The translations under genes were made by a program, and so were the position numbers. Of a stretch of DNA of 64,000 bases, positions 19,930-30,085 are shown in pieces. The DNA is from Blastocladiella emersonii ATCC 22665 (lineage: Eukaryota > Blastocladiomycota > Blastocladiomycetes > Blastocladiales > Blastocladiaceae). Where the stretch lies: the NCBI GenBank assembly GCA_025594325.1, contig JANHCV010000016.1, positions 434,001-498,000 on the forward strand, in the 5' to 3' direction. The notes under the pieces are model-generated. The model was not told the DNA's origin and did not search any database. It saw only the letters and a program-made list of their open reading frames with translations. Within the stretch, counting starts at the first letter, position 1. Each line of letters starts with the position of its first letter.

Positions 19930-22900
19930 TCATGGCGTCGCTCGTGCGGACTCGGCCGCTTCGGTCGCGACCGGTTGTGGTGAAGCAGGTCGACTTGGTG
20001 ACGCTGTCGGTTGAGGCGACACGGGCCGCGTCGACGCGGAACTCGCCCGGCCCTCCTCCTCGGCGGCTGCCGACGACGTCGGCCGTGGCCGCTCATCCTC
20101 GTGGATCGAGGCGAGCGACGTGCGCTGGCTCCGGAGAATGTGGTTCGAGCCCAGCCGCCGGCCCACCGCTTGGACGAGTGACAAGGACTTGTCCGTGGCC
20201 GACGCTTCCGCCGCTGCGCTGGCCCTGCGAGACCGCGGCTCGGGCGTCGTGGCGATCACTGATGCGCTCTGCGGGACCCGGAGCACAGTGTCGCCGTCGC
20301 CGCCGTCCGTCTCCGAGAACCGCGACACCTCGTCCGTGAGCTCGAGGTCGTGCTCGCTGCCGAACCACCGGTACACGGCTGTGAGCCGCTGCACGCGCGC
20401 GTCGTCCCACTGCTCGACCTTGACCATGGACCCGAGCCGCGACAACCGCTTCCGCAAACTACCCTTGGACGACGCCGAGATGGCCTTGCGCCGCAGCACC
20501 AGGACGTGCCACAGGAAGAACCATGGGATCAGGAGCAACGGGATGACCAGGAAGAAGATCAGGATCCCGTAGCGCGCTGTCATCAGGAACTCGGCCGTGC
20601 TGCCCGACACCTTGAGCATCGACGAGGCGCAGAGCACGACTACACGTGAGCGAGCGTTCAGCGTTGGCCACGAGCAGCGAATGGGCACTGCTTACACATG
20701 GACGCGTAGGTTGCGATGCGGAAGTGGTTCTCGAACACCGAGTGTAACGGGCGCGAGTACCAGTGCTCGAGCAAGTACAGCCACAGTATCATGAGCACGA
20801 CCATGAGGTTGAGCAGGTACTGGTCGTTCGAGTCCTTGGGGATCACGACCGACGCCATGACCACAGTCGCGCGCTTGACGAGATCCACGACGCCGTAGTA
20901 CGCGTGGCTCTTCTTGTACGACGCGTAAAACACGCCCAGCCGCTTGAACGCCTCAGGGTCCCCGAGCCGGCCCATGCGCATGAGCCGGCGAATCCGCGCG
21001 AATAGCATGACGGGGATCACGCCGACCCAGATCACCAGCACGATGATCGCGTACAGGAACGCGGGGACGTGGTGGCCCGCAAAACACAGCACGTCGGGCG
21101 ACTCGACCAGGAACCGGCCGCGCGACCCGATCTGCCGGCAGTTGAGCAGCTTGAGCGCGCCCTCGACCACGGGCATAAACGTGAGCGTGAACAGAATAAA
21201 GTACCGCGCGAGGAAGAAGTAGCGGATCGACGTGACGTGGCGCAGCTGCGGCGGGAGGTACGCCTGCACCCGGGACAGCCGCGGGTAGCGGACCTTGAGC
21301 GCCGAGTACGCGAGCGCGATGGCGTGGTAGAAGCCAAGCGCGAGCCAGAAGGCGAACGGCATCACCGCCTTGACGATAATGCGGTCGAGATTCGAGAGCG
21401 GAAGGACGCAAACACCTGAACCGTGGCCGTGGTGAGCGAGATCTCAGGACCGTGGTGAGTGAGCGTACCGGACGGGACCATCCCGTTGAAGATGCTGTCG
21501 ACGTTGAGCGTGGCCAGCTTGAGCACGATGATCTGCGCGAGGTCGTCTTGGTGGAGAACGAATCCTGCGAGCTGAAAGAAGAGAAGCTACACAAGCGCAC
21601 GAGTTCTGGATCAGCCATCGCATCACGGCAGCTAGCGCAAGCACGTACCAGGTCGGACACGAACAGCGACTCACTCGACGACCCGAGGACCATGAACGCC
21701 GCGATCACGACGAGGCAGCTGAACACAGGCACCGAGAGCAGTCCCGCGCCCATGCTCCCGTTCGTCGAGCAGTCAGCGCAGACGCCGTTCCACTGCGAGA
21801 AGTTGGGATCGGCGCACGCGCTGCACATGTTGCCCGTGCGGTCGGCGGGACACACGGCGTTGAGCGCGCACGGTGGCTTCTCGCAGCAGTTGCCGTTGGC
21901 GCATGGGAAGAACAGCGGGCTGGTCGGCGCGCTCGACGAGTCGTACCAGTACCCCTTTTCGACGAGCAGCTCGGACCCGCCCGGACAGATAGCGCCTGCG
22001 GGGCACGCGCGACAGGTTCCGTTCGTGACGAGGTTGAATGTGCCCGTCGTGCACCGCGAGCACACGAAATGTGTTGTGAGGTTCTGCAGCTCGGTGCCCG
22101 GCTGGCACGTCGTCGGCGCGCGGTGCCACTCCGGGATCATGTACTGCCACTTGGCCGTGTTGTTGCGCAGCCACTGGCACGTCGCGTCCTCGACGGTCAG
22201 GTTGAGGTACTGGATCGCGCCGAGGATGTCGTTCATGTCGATCTCGTCGATGCGCAGGCTCGTCAGGAAAGAGTACGCCTGCGGCGCCTTTTTCGTGATG
22301 TTGTCCGAGACGAAGCGCTTCACGAATGTGGTGCCTACACATGGTGTGTGAGATGACGATGGACGGGTGACACGAGAAGCCGTACTATAGCCGCACGCGT
22401 AGCTGTCGGTGACGAGGTCGCTGCTGTTGCAGGTCGAGGTCCACTTGGGCAGCGTCACCTGGACCAGCTTGAAGCCCGAGTACCGCGAGAAGACGGCGTG
22501 CGGCGTGTAGAGGTACTAGAGTAGCGAGGTCACGGCGTTAGCACAACGGGATGAGCAAGGACATCACACGGCGTACCCCGAGCCACGGTCGCCGCTGTGA
22601 ATACGCGTCCTGAAGTCGCGACACGATACCCTCGTCGATGGGCGGGTTGATCTCGTCGACCACGAGCCGCAGCTTGAGTAGCTTGATCAGGATGGCTTCC
22701 ATCGTGCCCCAATATGTGGCATTCGGCGCGTGGATGGTGCCGAAGCCCGTGCTCGACGAATCATCCTCCTCGTACGCGCGCAGGATACAGGCGGTGATGT
22801 TGTACGAGCTCGAGCTGGACATGCACTCGGGCGCGGTCAGGCGCTGCGTGGTCCGTTGCGCCGGCGTCAGGACCGCGGGGATGCGGTCGATGGACGAGAC

Positions 22901-23440
22901 GACGTTGGGATCGAAAAGCGACGCCGTCTGCGCGTACTTGAGCGGGATGTACGACTGGTAGTCCGAGTTGTAGTCGGTGACGTAGCTCGTCGTGTACCAG
23001 CCCGTGTTGCCGACGTAGCCGAGCAGGGCCTCAGTGACGCCGGGTACGCCGATGGTCTGGTCGGCGATCGTCTCATCCCAGTTTTCGAGATCCGCGTCCG
23101 CATAGCCGTCACGCAGGACGTAGCGTGACGTGAGCGGCGAGTAATCGATGCCCGTCTGCTCGAGAATGCGAGCGACGAGGTCGTAGTAAGGCACGGCGGA
23201 CGACGCGACACCGAGCTTCTCGGCGAGGAGAATCTGCGCCATCTCGTTGACCACGAGGTTCGAGTTCCACGTGTACTGAAGCAGGGTCAGGTTATTCTTG
23301 CGGTCGACGAGCTTGTCGGGGATCGCGTCCGCGAAACATTTTTTCGATGGGTTGTAGGCACTGGCCGGTGGAATAGCAAGTAGAGCCAAAACTGCTAGGA
23401 CCGCAACTGCGAGCAGCAGTCGCTGATCGGAATGCATCAT
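19930..23440 (-). CDS. Multi-pass membrane receptor with solute-binding-like ectodomain and Cys-rich region
   Basis: Six exons (23440-22577, 22515-22386, 22334-21649, 21571-21469, 21415-20696, 20639-19930) with introns of 51-77 bases give 1070 residues in consistent phase. Layout: signal peptide 1-28 (LAVAVLAVLALLAIPPASA); an ectodomain to about 400 whose opening (LLQYTWNSNLVVNEMAQILLAEKLG) resembles periplasmic glycine-betaine/choline-type binding proteins; a Cys-rich block (CSRCTTGTF, CRACPAGAICPGG, CSACADP) like ephrin-receptor/GCC2 repeats; then several transmembrane helices beginning GLLSVPVFSCLVVIAAFMVLG; and a Ser/Pro/Glu-rich cytosolic tail of about 160 residues. N-glycosylation sites are many. 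It is probably a surface receptor; the ligand is unknown. The binding-protein similarity is my reading of motifs and needs a profile search. The stop lies 31 bases from convergent LRRC45. Confidence 0.75.
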
Positions 23441-23720
23441 GTTGCTTCCATGGACAATCTAATCGGGCGAGGGTAAGGAGGACACATCCGTGCCCATGCA
23501 GATCCACATTTGGGCGGCGGTCGGTGTCTCCCAGCGGTTGTTTGCGCGACGCGACGCGTTTCGATATCACGTGTGGTGATCGGACGCGTTGCGCCACGCT
23601 TGGTTCGCTCCCCGGTTCGTTCAGCGGCACTCGCCGAAAGCCGCCTCTACGCGGTATGAGGTGATTGCGGTGAGCGTTCTTGTTCGACTCAGCCACAGAG
23701 GAAACGGACGCGTCAGCGAA
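23441..23720. promoter_or_regulatory. Upstream region of the receptor gene
   Basis: The 280 bases between the receptor start and the outer edge of the inverted repeat have lower GC and contain CGCGACGCGT at 23550-23559. No gene is visible. The right boundary at 23721 is an abrupt junction with duplicated oxidase sequence. Confidence 0.4.
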
Positions 23721-24403
23721 GCTACCTCTCGGCCAACGGGTTCGGCATCGCGATCGGCTTCTCGCACGCGGGCATGACGGCCGAGGGCGATGACTCGGTG
23801 CTGATGCAGAAGGTGGCCAAGGAGCTGATTGACGCGGCGGCGCACGGCATCGTCAAGTACGCGGACCCCAAGTGGGCCGGCGACCTGGCCTCGCCCGAGG
23901 GCCTGCTGGCGCTACTGCGCACCTTCGAGCAGGCGCTGCTGCGCGAGCTCGCCACGTCCATGGAGGTGCAGACCAAGAAGCAGGGCAAGCGCGTGTTCGA
24001 CGTGTGGATGGGCACCGAGTCGGACCGCATCCAGGCCCTTGCGCGCGCGTTCGGCGAGCGCATGTCGGCCGACGCGTTTGTCGAGGCGATCGCCGCGGCC
24101 AAGGCCAAGGGCGACGCCGAGGCGGCCGCCACGCTGCGCCAGGTGTTCGACCTGTACCTGCTGCACGTCGTCAACCAGCAGCTCGCGCACTACCTCGTCC
24201 GCGGCATCCTCACGCCCGCGCAGGGCCAGACCATCCAGGCCCGCCTGCACGCGGCCGTCAAGGTCGTGGCCGCGTACGCGCTCCCGCTCGTCAGCTCGCT
24301 CGGCCTCGATGGCGAGATGGTCCGCGCCCCGATCGCCGGCGACTGGCTCAAGTTCAACTCGTTTGACAACCAGGGCGAGACTACCACCCGCCCCCGCATG
24401 TAA
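23721..24403 (+). pseudogene. Truncated, inverted copy of acyl-CoA oxidase C-terminus
   Basis: The fragment begins inside the conserved [13 protein letters not shown] block and runs to the normal stop, so it keeps about the last 226 residues (end of the dehydrogenase core and the C-terminal oxidase domain) but lacks the FAD/acyl-CoA entry half. An ATG at 23774 could start a 209-residue peptide, but no promoter or leader of the oxidase was copied. It faces away from the receptor gene, about 280 bases from that gene's start, so divergent transcription could read it. I expect no enzyme activity because the acyl-CoA dehydrogenase N-terminal and middle domains are missing. Confidence 0.85.
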
Positions 24404-24699
24404 GGTCCTCGTTTGTGTCTGAGTTGGCTGTTGTTTGTCATCATTCGTCGCGCGTTGCGACCGACCCTGCTACGGGTCGCTCTTCCTCTCTCTCCCTCCC
24501 TCGTTTGTTTGTTTGCTGCTCTGAATGTGATTCGTTTCGCTTCCTCGACGTGTGAATCTTTGAAGAAGAGTGGCTCGCGTCCTCGGATCCCTTGGTCAAA
24601 CTCGGAGGTTCGGCCCTTGGCTCGCGCGCGAGTCAGCCTCGTGTGTGGCGCAACGCGTCTCTCGCGTCACCCGTGGCATCGCGACGACGTGTCGCGGCC
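23721..24699 (+). repeat. Left arm of a 979-base inverted duplication (acyl-CoA oxidase 3' end)
   Basis: This arm is the reverse complement of 24976-25954; paired positions always sum to 49675. All long frames on both strands translate identically in the two arms, so identity is at or near 100 percent. Outside the boundaries similarity stops abruptly at both ends. The arm carries 683 bases of oxidase coding sequence and 296 bases of 3' flank. The complete gene contains the right arm, so the left arm is the derived copy. Confidence 0.95.
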
Positions 24700-24975
24700 T
24701 CAGCTCATTGCCTCCGATCCACCGCCATTTGCTTGGTCGCCGCCTTGAAGCACTTTAGGTTTAGCATTGTAGAGCGTACGTAGAGGTACGGGAGGAGCGC
24801 CAACAGGGCTCGCTGCATGAAACTCGTCCGGGCCAACTCTCCCGGGCGAAAGGTTGCGGCGGGCCTTGCCAATTCCAGTTCACGGTACTAAATACTCGCT
24901 TTTCTCCAGCGTTGAAGTGGGCACGACAATCCAGAGGTGGTGGTCGTGGGGCGATTCAAACGCTGTTGCGGAGAT
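24700..24975. other. Spacer (loop) of the inverted duplication
   Basis: The 276 bases between the two arms contain no gene and no transposase fragment. Reading frames entering from either arm diverge exactly at 24699 and 24976. The arms do not show terminal repeats or target-site-like duplications at the inner edges. Confidence 0.7.
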
Positions 24976-25954
24976 GGCCGCGACACGTCGTCGCGATGCC
25001 ACGGGTGACGCGAGAGACGCGTTGCGCCACACACGAGGCTGACTCGCGCGCGAGCCAAGGGCCGAACCTCCGAGTTTGACCAAGGGATCCGAGGACGCGA
25101 GCCACTCTTCTTCAAAGATTCACACGTCGAGGAAGCGAAACGAATCACATTCAGAGCAGCAAACAAACAAACGAGGGAGGGAGAGAGAGGAAGAGCGACC
25201 CGTAGCAGGGTCGGTCGCAACGCGCGACGAATGATGACAAACAACAGCCAACTCAGACACAAACGAGGACCTTACATGCGGGGGCGGGTGGTAGTCTCGC
25301 CCTGGTTGTCAAACGAGTTGAACTTGAGCCAGTCGCCGGCGATCGGGGCGCGGACCATCTCGCCATCGAGGCCGAGCGAGCTGACGAGCGGGAGCGCGTA
25401 CGCGGCCACGACCTTGACGGCCGCGTGCAGGCGGGCCTGGATGGTCTGGCCCTGCGCGGGCGTGAGGATGCCGCGGACGAGGTAGTGCGCGAGCTGCTGG
25501 TTGACGACGTGCAGCAGGTACAGGTCGAACACCTGGCGCAGCGTGGCGGCCGCCTCGGCGTCGCCCTTGGCCTTGGCCGCGGCGATCGCCTCGACAAACG
25601 CGTCGGCCGACATGCGCTCGCCGAACGCGCGCGCAAGGGCCTGGATGCGGTCCGACTCGGTGCCCATCCACACGTCGAACACGCGCTTGCCCTGCTTCTT
25701 GGTCTGCACCTCCATGGACGTGGCGAGCTCGCGCAGCAGCGCCTGCTCGAAGGTGCGCAGTAGCGCCAGCAGGCCCTCGGGCGAGGCCAGGTCGCCGGCC
25801 CACTTGGGGTCCGCGTACTTGACGATGCCGTGCGCCGCCGCGTCAATCAGCTCCTTGGCCACCTTCTGCATCAGCACCGAGTCATCGCCCTCGGCCGTCA
25901 TGCCCGCGTGCGAGAAGCCGATCGCGATGCCGAACCCGTTGGCCGAGAGGTAGC
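24976..25954 (-). repeat. Right arm of the 979-base inverted duplication
   Basis: This is the reverse complement of 23721-24699 and forms part of the complete acyl-CoA oxidase gene: its last coding 683 bases and 296 bases of 3' flank. With a 276-base spacer, the two arms could form a very long hairpin in single-stranded DNA or RNA. Confidence 0.95.
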
Positions 25955-27236
25955 CCTGGCCGCCGCAGCGCTCGCGGCAGGTGGTCGCGCAGTTCTCAAA
26001 GTTCCAGGTCAAAATCGGCTTGATAACGCACGCGTGCAGCACGATGAGGGCGTGCTCCTCGCGCGAGACCTTGGGCTTGAGCGAGGCCTTGGCCCAGATG
26101 TTCTTGGAGTGGTTGAGGCCAAAGTTGAGGCCGATCGTGTAGGCGAGCAGCGGGATGAGCGCGTTCTGCTGGAGCTGGTACGAGAGGATGGGCGTGTCGG
26201 ACTTGCCGGTGGGGCCGACGGTCAAACGCGTCGACGAGTACTTGAGGGCCGAGTACAGGACCGTCTTGGTGCCGCCGAGGCACATGGCGGCGATGCAGAG
26301 GCGGCCGGACAGCAGCTGGTCGGCGACCGTGAGGAAGCGGGCGCGGCGGGCCGTGATGGACGAAACGAGCTTGTTGTTGGCCACGTCCATGTCCGAGTGG
26401 CGGTTGAGCATGTTGGCGGCGGGGATGCGCACGCCCTTGTACCAGATGGAAGCGCTAGCGAGGGGACGCGATAATGGGTCAGTACACGCGATCGACCACG
26501 CACAACTACACGAGGATTCGAAAGAAACGTACTTGCCGACGCCCTGGCAGCCGATCTTGTGGCCCATGTCGTTGACGGTGACACCGGGGTACGTGCGCAG
26601 GTTCTCATCGCGGATGGGCACGGTGAAGACGTGGATGCCCTCGTTCTTGCCGTCGATGATGGTCTGGGCGAAGACGACAGCATTCCGGGCCAGAATCCCG
26701 TCAGTAACCCATGTCTTTCCTGAGCGAGGTGTAGGAGTATCAATGATGAACTCCTTGGTCTTGGGGTCCCAGGTGGCGGTGGTCTCCATCTCGACGGCGT
26801 TGTTGCCGTAGCCGACCTCGGTCAGGTTGAAGCAGCCCGAGGCCTGGAGCGTGTTGGTGGCCTTGACGAGGTAGTCGTGGCGCTCGGTGCCGAGCTTGAG
26901 CACGGTGCCGCCGTAGAGGTTGATCTGGACGGTCAGCTTGGTGGCGACCGAGCCGTCGAGCATGCCGACGACCTCGTGGACGGCGAACACGTTGAGCGGG
27001 TTGGTGTTGAAGTCGTAGATGGAGATGAAGCCGTTCTCGAAGATCTTGCGCAGGCGCTCCTGGGCAATGGCGCGCTCGTACGACATGGACACGTTGTGGT
27101 TGATGTCGAAGAAGGGGTCCTTGAGGAACTGGCGCAGGCGCTCGCGGTTCTCGTGGTTGTCGTGCTCGAGCAGCAGCTGGATCGTCTTGAGCGCCTTGGG
27201 CGACGGCGCCGCGGCGGCGGTGGTGGTGGCCGACAT
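25272..27236 (-). CDS. Acyl-CoA oxidase (peroxisomal beta-oxidation)
   Basis: Acyl-CoA oxidase makes trans-2-enoyl-CoA and hydrogen peroxide, the first step of peroxisomal beta-oxidation, with FAD. The ATG at 27236 and one intron (26455-26532, 78 bases, GTACGT donor) give 628 residues. The intron is a multiple of three without a stop, so a naive frame reads through it. Splicing restores [17 protein letters not shown], the expected family wording. Landmarks are [58 protein letters not shown] and the C-terminal [17 protein letters not shown] near the catalytic Glu loop. The C-terminus TRPRM is not a standard PTS1, so import may use another signal. The gene is divergent from the peroxisomal PMP47-type carrier. 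Its 3' third is duplicated in inverted orientation. Confidence 0.93.
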   Translation of the reverse strand: MSATTTAAAAPSPKALKTIQLLLEHDNHENRERLRQFLKDPFFDINHNVSMSYERAIAQERLRKIFENGFISIYDFNTNPLNVFAVHEVVGMLDGSVATKLTVQINLYGGTVLKLGTERHDYLVKATNTLQASGCFNLTEVGYGNNAVEMETTATWDPKTKEFIIDTPTPRSGKTWVTDGILARNAVVFAQTIIDGKNEGIHVFTVPIRDENLRTYPGVTVNDMGHKIGCQGVGKYVSFESSCSCAWSIACTDPLSRPLASASIWYKGVRIPAANMLNRHSDMDVANNKLVSSITARRARFLTVADQLLSGRLCIAAMCLGGTKTVLYSALKYSSTRLTVGPTGKSDTPILSYQLQQNALIPLLAYTIGLNFGLNHSKNIWAKASLKPKVSREEHALIVLHACVIKPILTWNFENCATTCRERCGGQGYLSANGFGIAIGFSHAGMTAEGDDSVLMQKVAKELIDAAAHGIVKYADPKWAGDLASPEGLLALLRTFEQALLRELATSMEVQTKKQGKRVFDVWMGTESDRIQALARAFGERMSADAFVEAIAAAKAKGDAEAAATLRQVFDLYLLHVVNQQLAHYLVRGILTPAQGQTIQARLHAAVKVVAAYALPLVSSLGLDGEMVRAPIAGDWLKFNSFDNQGETTTRPRM

Positions 27237-27829
27237 GGTGGTGGTGGTGGTCGGAGCGGTTGCGGTTCTTGGGTTACGGTTGCGGTTCACGCCAGGCAGC
27301 GGTTGCGGTGACGGTTCCGTGTGCTACGTGTTACGCGAGGGCGTCCGAGGAGGGCGCGACCGAGGCTTTGGGGCCGGCTTTTGGGGGGAGCGAGCGAGGG
27401 AGGGAGGGGGCGGGGGGGGGGGGCGGCCAGCGACCGCGATTCGGCCCAGTCGCAGTCGCGTGCGTTTTCACACGTTGGGCCGAGCCTAGAGCGAAAGTGA
27501 TGTCACCCTCAATAGGTCACGCGCCCAAGCACTCAACTGCCAGACGCGTCAAGGGTCACGCGTGCCTCGCACCACGTGCCGGCCGGAAAACCCGAGCCTG
27601 ACATCACGCTGCCGAAAGAGCGCGTTCCGCGTGTGAAATCCTGCCAGCACGTCGTCGACTCGGCCCGGCTCGCTCCGACCGCCGCCACTCGGTCGATCGC
27701 AAGGTGCGCGTTCTCTCTCCCGAGGACCCTCAGGACATCCCTGTACCACCCACCCATGTGCGCGCACTCGGCAACCCATGCAATCAACGCAACATGTAGC
27801 TTACGCAGCCCTCTCGTAGCCAAGAGACC
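27237..27829. promoter_or_regulatory. Divergent promoter of the peroxisomal gene pair, with G-tract
   Basis: The 593 bases between acyl-CoA oxidase and the PMP47-type carrier contain G tracts at 27383-27388, 27398-27400, 27402-27404, 27406-27410 and a run of twelve G at 27412-27423. Together they could form a G-quadruplex on the plus strand. Sharing one control region fits co-expression of two beta-oxidation proteins. Confidence 0.55.
27383..27423 (+). other. G-tract cluster, possible G-quadruplex
   Basis: Five G tracts of three or more, the last of twelve, lie within 41 bases in the divergent promoter of acyl-CoA oxidase and PMP47. Long G runs are also prone to sequencing and assembly error. 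Confidence 0.55.
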
Positions 27830-28792
27830 ATGTCGGACAACGTTGCCCATGCCGTCGCCGGCGCCGCCGGTGGCATCGTGTCCACGGTCGCCACCTACCC
27901 GCTCATCACCATCAGCAGCCGCCAGGCCGCGGCCAAGAAGGGCGGCGACAAGGCCGACGAGTACAAGTCGTTCCTCGACGGCTGCCGCAAGATCGTCAAG
28001 TCCGAGGGCGTCGCCGGCCTCTACTCGGGCATCAACTCGGCCATCTTCGGCATCGCCGTCACCAACTTTGTCTACTACGGCGCCTACGAGACCACCAAGT
28101 CGGGCTTCCTCAAGACCTCGGGCCGCCGCGTCATGTCGACCATCGAGTCCATGGTCGCCGGCGCCATCGCCGGGTCGGCCACGGTCCTCGTCACCAACCC
28201 CATCTGGGTCGTCAACACCCGCATGACCGTCAAGAAGGACGCCAGCGACGACACGGCCTCCTCGTCGTCGGGCGCCCTCAAGAAGAAGCAGGCCGCCACG
28301 GCCTGGGACACGTTCCTGGCCATCATCCGCGACGAGGGCCCGACCGCCCTGTGGAAGGGACTTCTCCCCGCCCTCATTCTTGTCTCGAACCCGGTCTTGC
28401 AGTTCAGTGTATTCGAGCAGACGCGCGGTCGCCTGGAAAAGTACCGCCGCAACGCGAACGGTGGCAAGCCGGTCGCTCTGTCGTCCTTCGAGATCTTCGT
28501 GCTCGGCGCCATTGCCAAGCTGGCCGCCACGGGCATCACCTACCCGTACGTGCTAATCAAGACGCGCCTGCAGAACTCGCGCACCTCGCAGAGCAAGACC
28601 ATCCTCGACGAGTTCCGCGAGATCCTGCGCACCGAGGGCGTCAAGGGCCTGTACAAGGGTATCGAGACCAAGATCGTGCAGTCCGTGCTCACGGCCTCGC
28701 TCCTCTTCACCGCCAAGGAGGAGCTCTTCAAGGTCGCCATCTTCATCCTCACCCTCATCGGCGCGCGCGAGAAGCGCATCGCCAAGGCCTAA
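27830..28792 (+). CDS. PMP47: Peroxisomal adenine-nucleotide carrier, PMP47/Ant1/SLC25A17 type
   Basis: The carrier imports ATP into peroxisomes for fatty-acid activation in exchange for AMP (ANT1/PMP47 family). A single exon encodes 320 residues with three mitochondrial-carrier repeats. Signature positions diverge as usual in this family: YPLITISSRQ in repeat 1, TNPIWVVNTRM in repeat 2 and TYPYVLIKTRLQ in repeat 3, each followed by the (F/Y)(D/E)G(C/F) or GLYKG element (GLYSGIN, LWKGLLP, LYKGIE). The TYPLITISSRQ wording in place of PxD-x-x-K/R is typical of PMP47 rather than inner-membrane carriers. The gene faces acyl-CoA oxidase across 593 bases, a functionally sensible pair. The stop abuts the antisense end of the P5-ATPase remnant. 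Confidence 0.93.
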   Translation: MSDNVAHAVAGAAGGIVSTVATYPLITISSRQAAAKKGGDKADEYKSFLDGCRKIVKSEGVAGLYSGINSAIFGIAVTNFVYYGAYETTKSGFLKTSGRRVMSTIESMVAGAIAGSATVLVTNPIWVVNTRMTVKKDASDDTASSSSGALKKKQAATAWDTFLAIIRDEGPTALWKGLLPALILVSNPVLQFSVFEQTRGRLEKYRRNANGGKPVALSSFEIFVLGAIAKLAATGITYPYVLIKTRLQNSRTSQSKTILDEFREILRTEGVKGLYKGIETKIVQSVLTASLLFTAKEELFKVAIFILTLIGAREKRIAKA

Positions 28793-28905
28793 GCGGCCCA
28801 TGTCTCGGACTCGTGTTTGGGTCCTCGTGCTTGTTCATATACTGTTTCTTCTCCGCATCCGTCACTACTTGTTCGTTCTCCTCTGCACATAGTACACGCG
28901 ATCGG

Positions 28906-28926
28906 CTCGCCCGTGGCGGCCGTCAC
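28906..28926. repeat. 21-base direct repeat, copy 1 (at the ATPase breakpoint)
   Basis: Bases 28906-28926 are identical to 29128-29148, which lie inside the ATPase coding region. Copy 1 sits just where the ATPase frame loses homology to its family, as expected if a short templated insertion filled a break. Confidence 0.8.
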
Positions 28927-30024
28927 GGAGCCGCCGCGCTTGGCGTAGCCGCGGGCCATCTCGTCGTACCACGCGGGGATCGAGCCGGGCACGCACATGG
29001 CGCGGATCTTCTCGTACGAGCCCTTGACGAAGATGTGCAGCTTCTTGTCGACGGTCGACTCGACGAGCGAGGCCATGGTCTGCTTGGCGTGGATGAACTC
29101 GTAGCGCTTGACGATGCGCGCGAGCGACTCGCCCGTGGCGGCCGTCACATCGTCGCCCTGCAGGGCGCAGCCCGTGAACTCGAACATGGACACGTCGACC
29201 GGGTTGCCGAGCAGCTGGCGCTCGTGCGCCGTGAGCGAGTGCGCCGTGGCGAGGCCGAGGCGGTCCTGGGCGCCGAGGCGGGCGTAGTCGGACTGGAGCT
29301 CGATCAGCTTGCCCGACGACGCGTCGCCGTCACCGCCGCCGTTCGGCAGCGAGGCCGAGGCGGGGAGGAAGCCCCACATGTCGAGCCCCTCCTTGGTCAG
29401 CGTGCCCGTCTTGTCGAAGCAGAAGAGCTGCGTCTTGCCGGCCATGGTGATGCGCGGCAGGTCAATGCAGTACACCTGGTGCTTGGACACGAGGCGGTCG
29501 GCGGCGACCGACTGGCCGGCGACGAGCACCGCGGGCAGCAGCGGCGAGATGATCTCGGAGATGATGAACAGCGCGTAGAACCACGACGCGATGGTGCCGT
29601 TGCCCATCTCGCACAGGACCATGGAGAAGCACAGCACGCCCCACGTCAGCATCATCACGAGCACGACCTTGAGCTGCTCGTCGAAGACGAAAGTGATGGG
29701 CGTCGGGTGCAGCATCTTCTGGATGAGCTGGCCGCGCGACGTGTTGACGTTGGTCTTGAGGACCAGGCCGTAGGCGCCCTCGTCGGCCTGCAGGATGCCC
29801 GTGCCGGCGAGCAAGATGTGGCGCTTGTGGTGCGTGAAGCTGAGCGTGGACTCGTCGTTGGTCGGGGCGGGGAACTTGCGGATCGGGCGCGACTCGCCCG
29901 TGAGCGAGCTCTCGTCGAGCAGGGCCTGGCCGCGGCACAGCAGCACGTCGACCGACAGGACGCCGGCCGAGACCTGGACCACGTCGCCGGGCGCGAGGGC
30001 GCGGCTGTCGACGACGAAGGGGAA
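28927..30024 (-). pseudogene. P5B-type ATPase fragment (ATP13A/Ypk9 family), truncated at both ends
   Basis: P5B ATPases are polyamine/cation pumps of lysosome or vacuole membranes. The open frame contains the actuator segment (SRALAPGDVVQVSAG, then ALLDESSLTGESRP), the M4 region with SPLLPAVLVAG where relatives have PPALPA, the phosphorylation motif CFDKTGTLTKEGLD, and the nucleotide-domain motif FVKGSYEKIRAMC. Homology stops at GYAKRGG where relatives continue RVLALA. The remaining frame to 28789 is unrelated sequence antisense to the PMP47 3' end. The hinge, the D-x-x-K/GDGxND region and M5-M10 are absent, so no transport is possible. The left homology edge at 30024 follows an acceptor-like CTAACAG, implying a lost or broken upstream exon. 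The internal frame is intact, so truncation is recent. Confidence 0.75.
29128..29148. repeat. 21-base direct repeat, copy 2 (inside ATPase coding)
   Basis: This copy is in its normal coding place, encoding VTAATGES in the nucleotide-binding region. The identical copy 1 is at 28906-28926. Confidence 0.8.
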
Positions 30025-30085
30025 CTGTTAGTTGGTGAGGTAGAACAACACCGGGGGTATATTGCGCGTCACGCTCTCAAAGCAG

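Noticed and set aside
23721-25954. Inverted repeat as a transposon with terminal repeats
   Set aside because: The arms are host oxidase coding and 3' flank, the 276-base spacer has no transposase, and no target-site duplication was seen.
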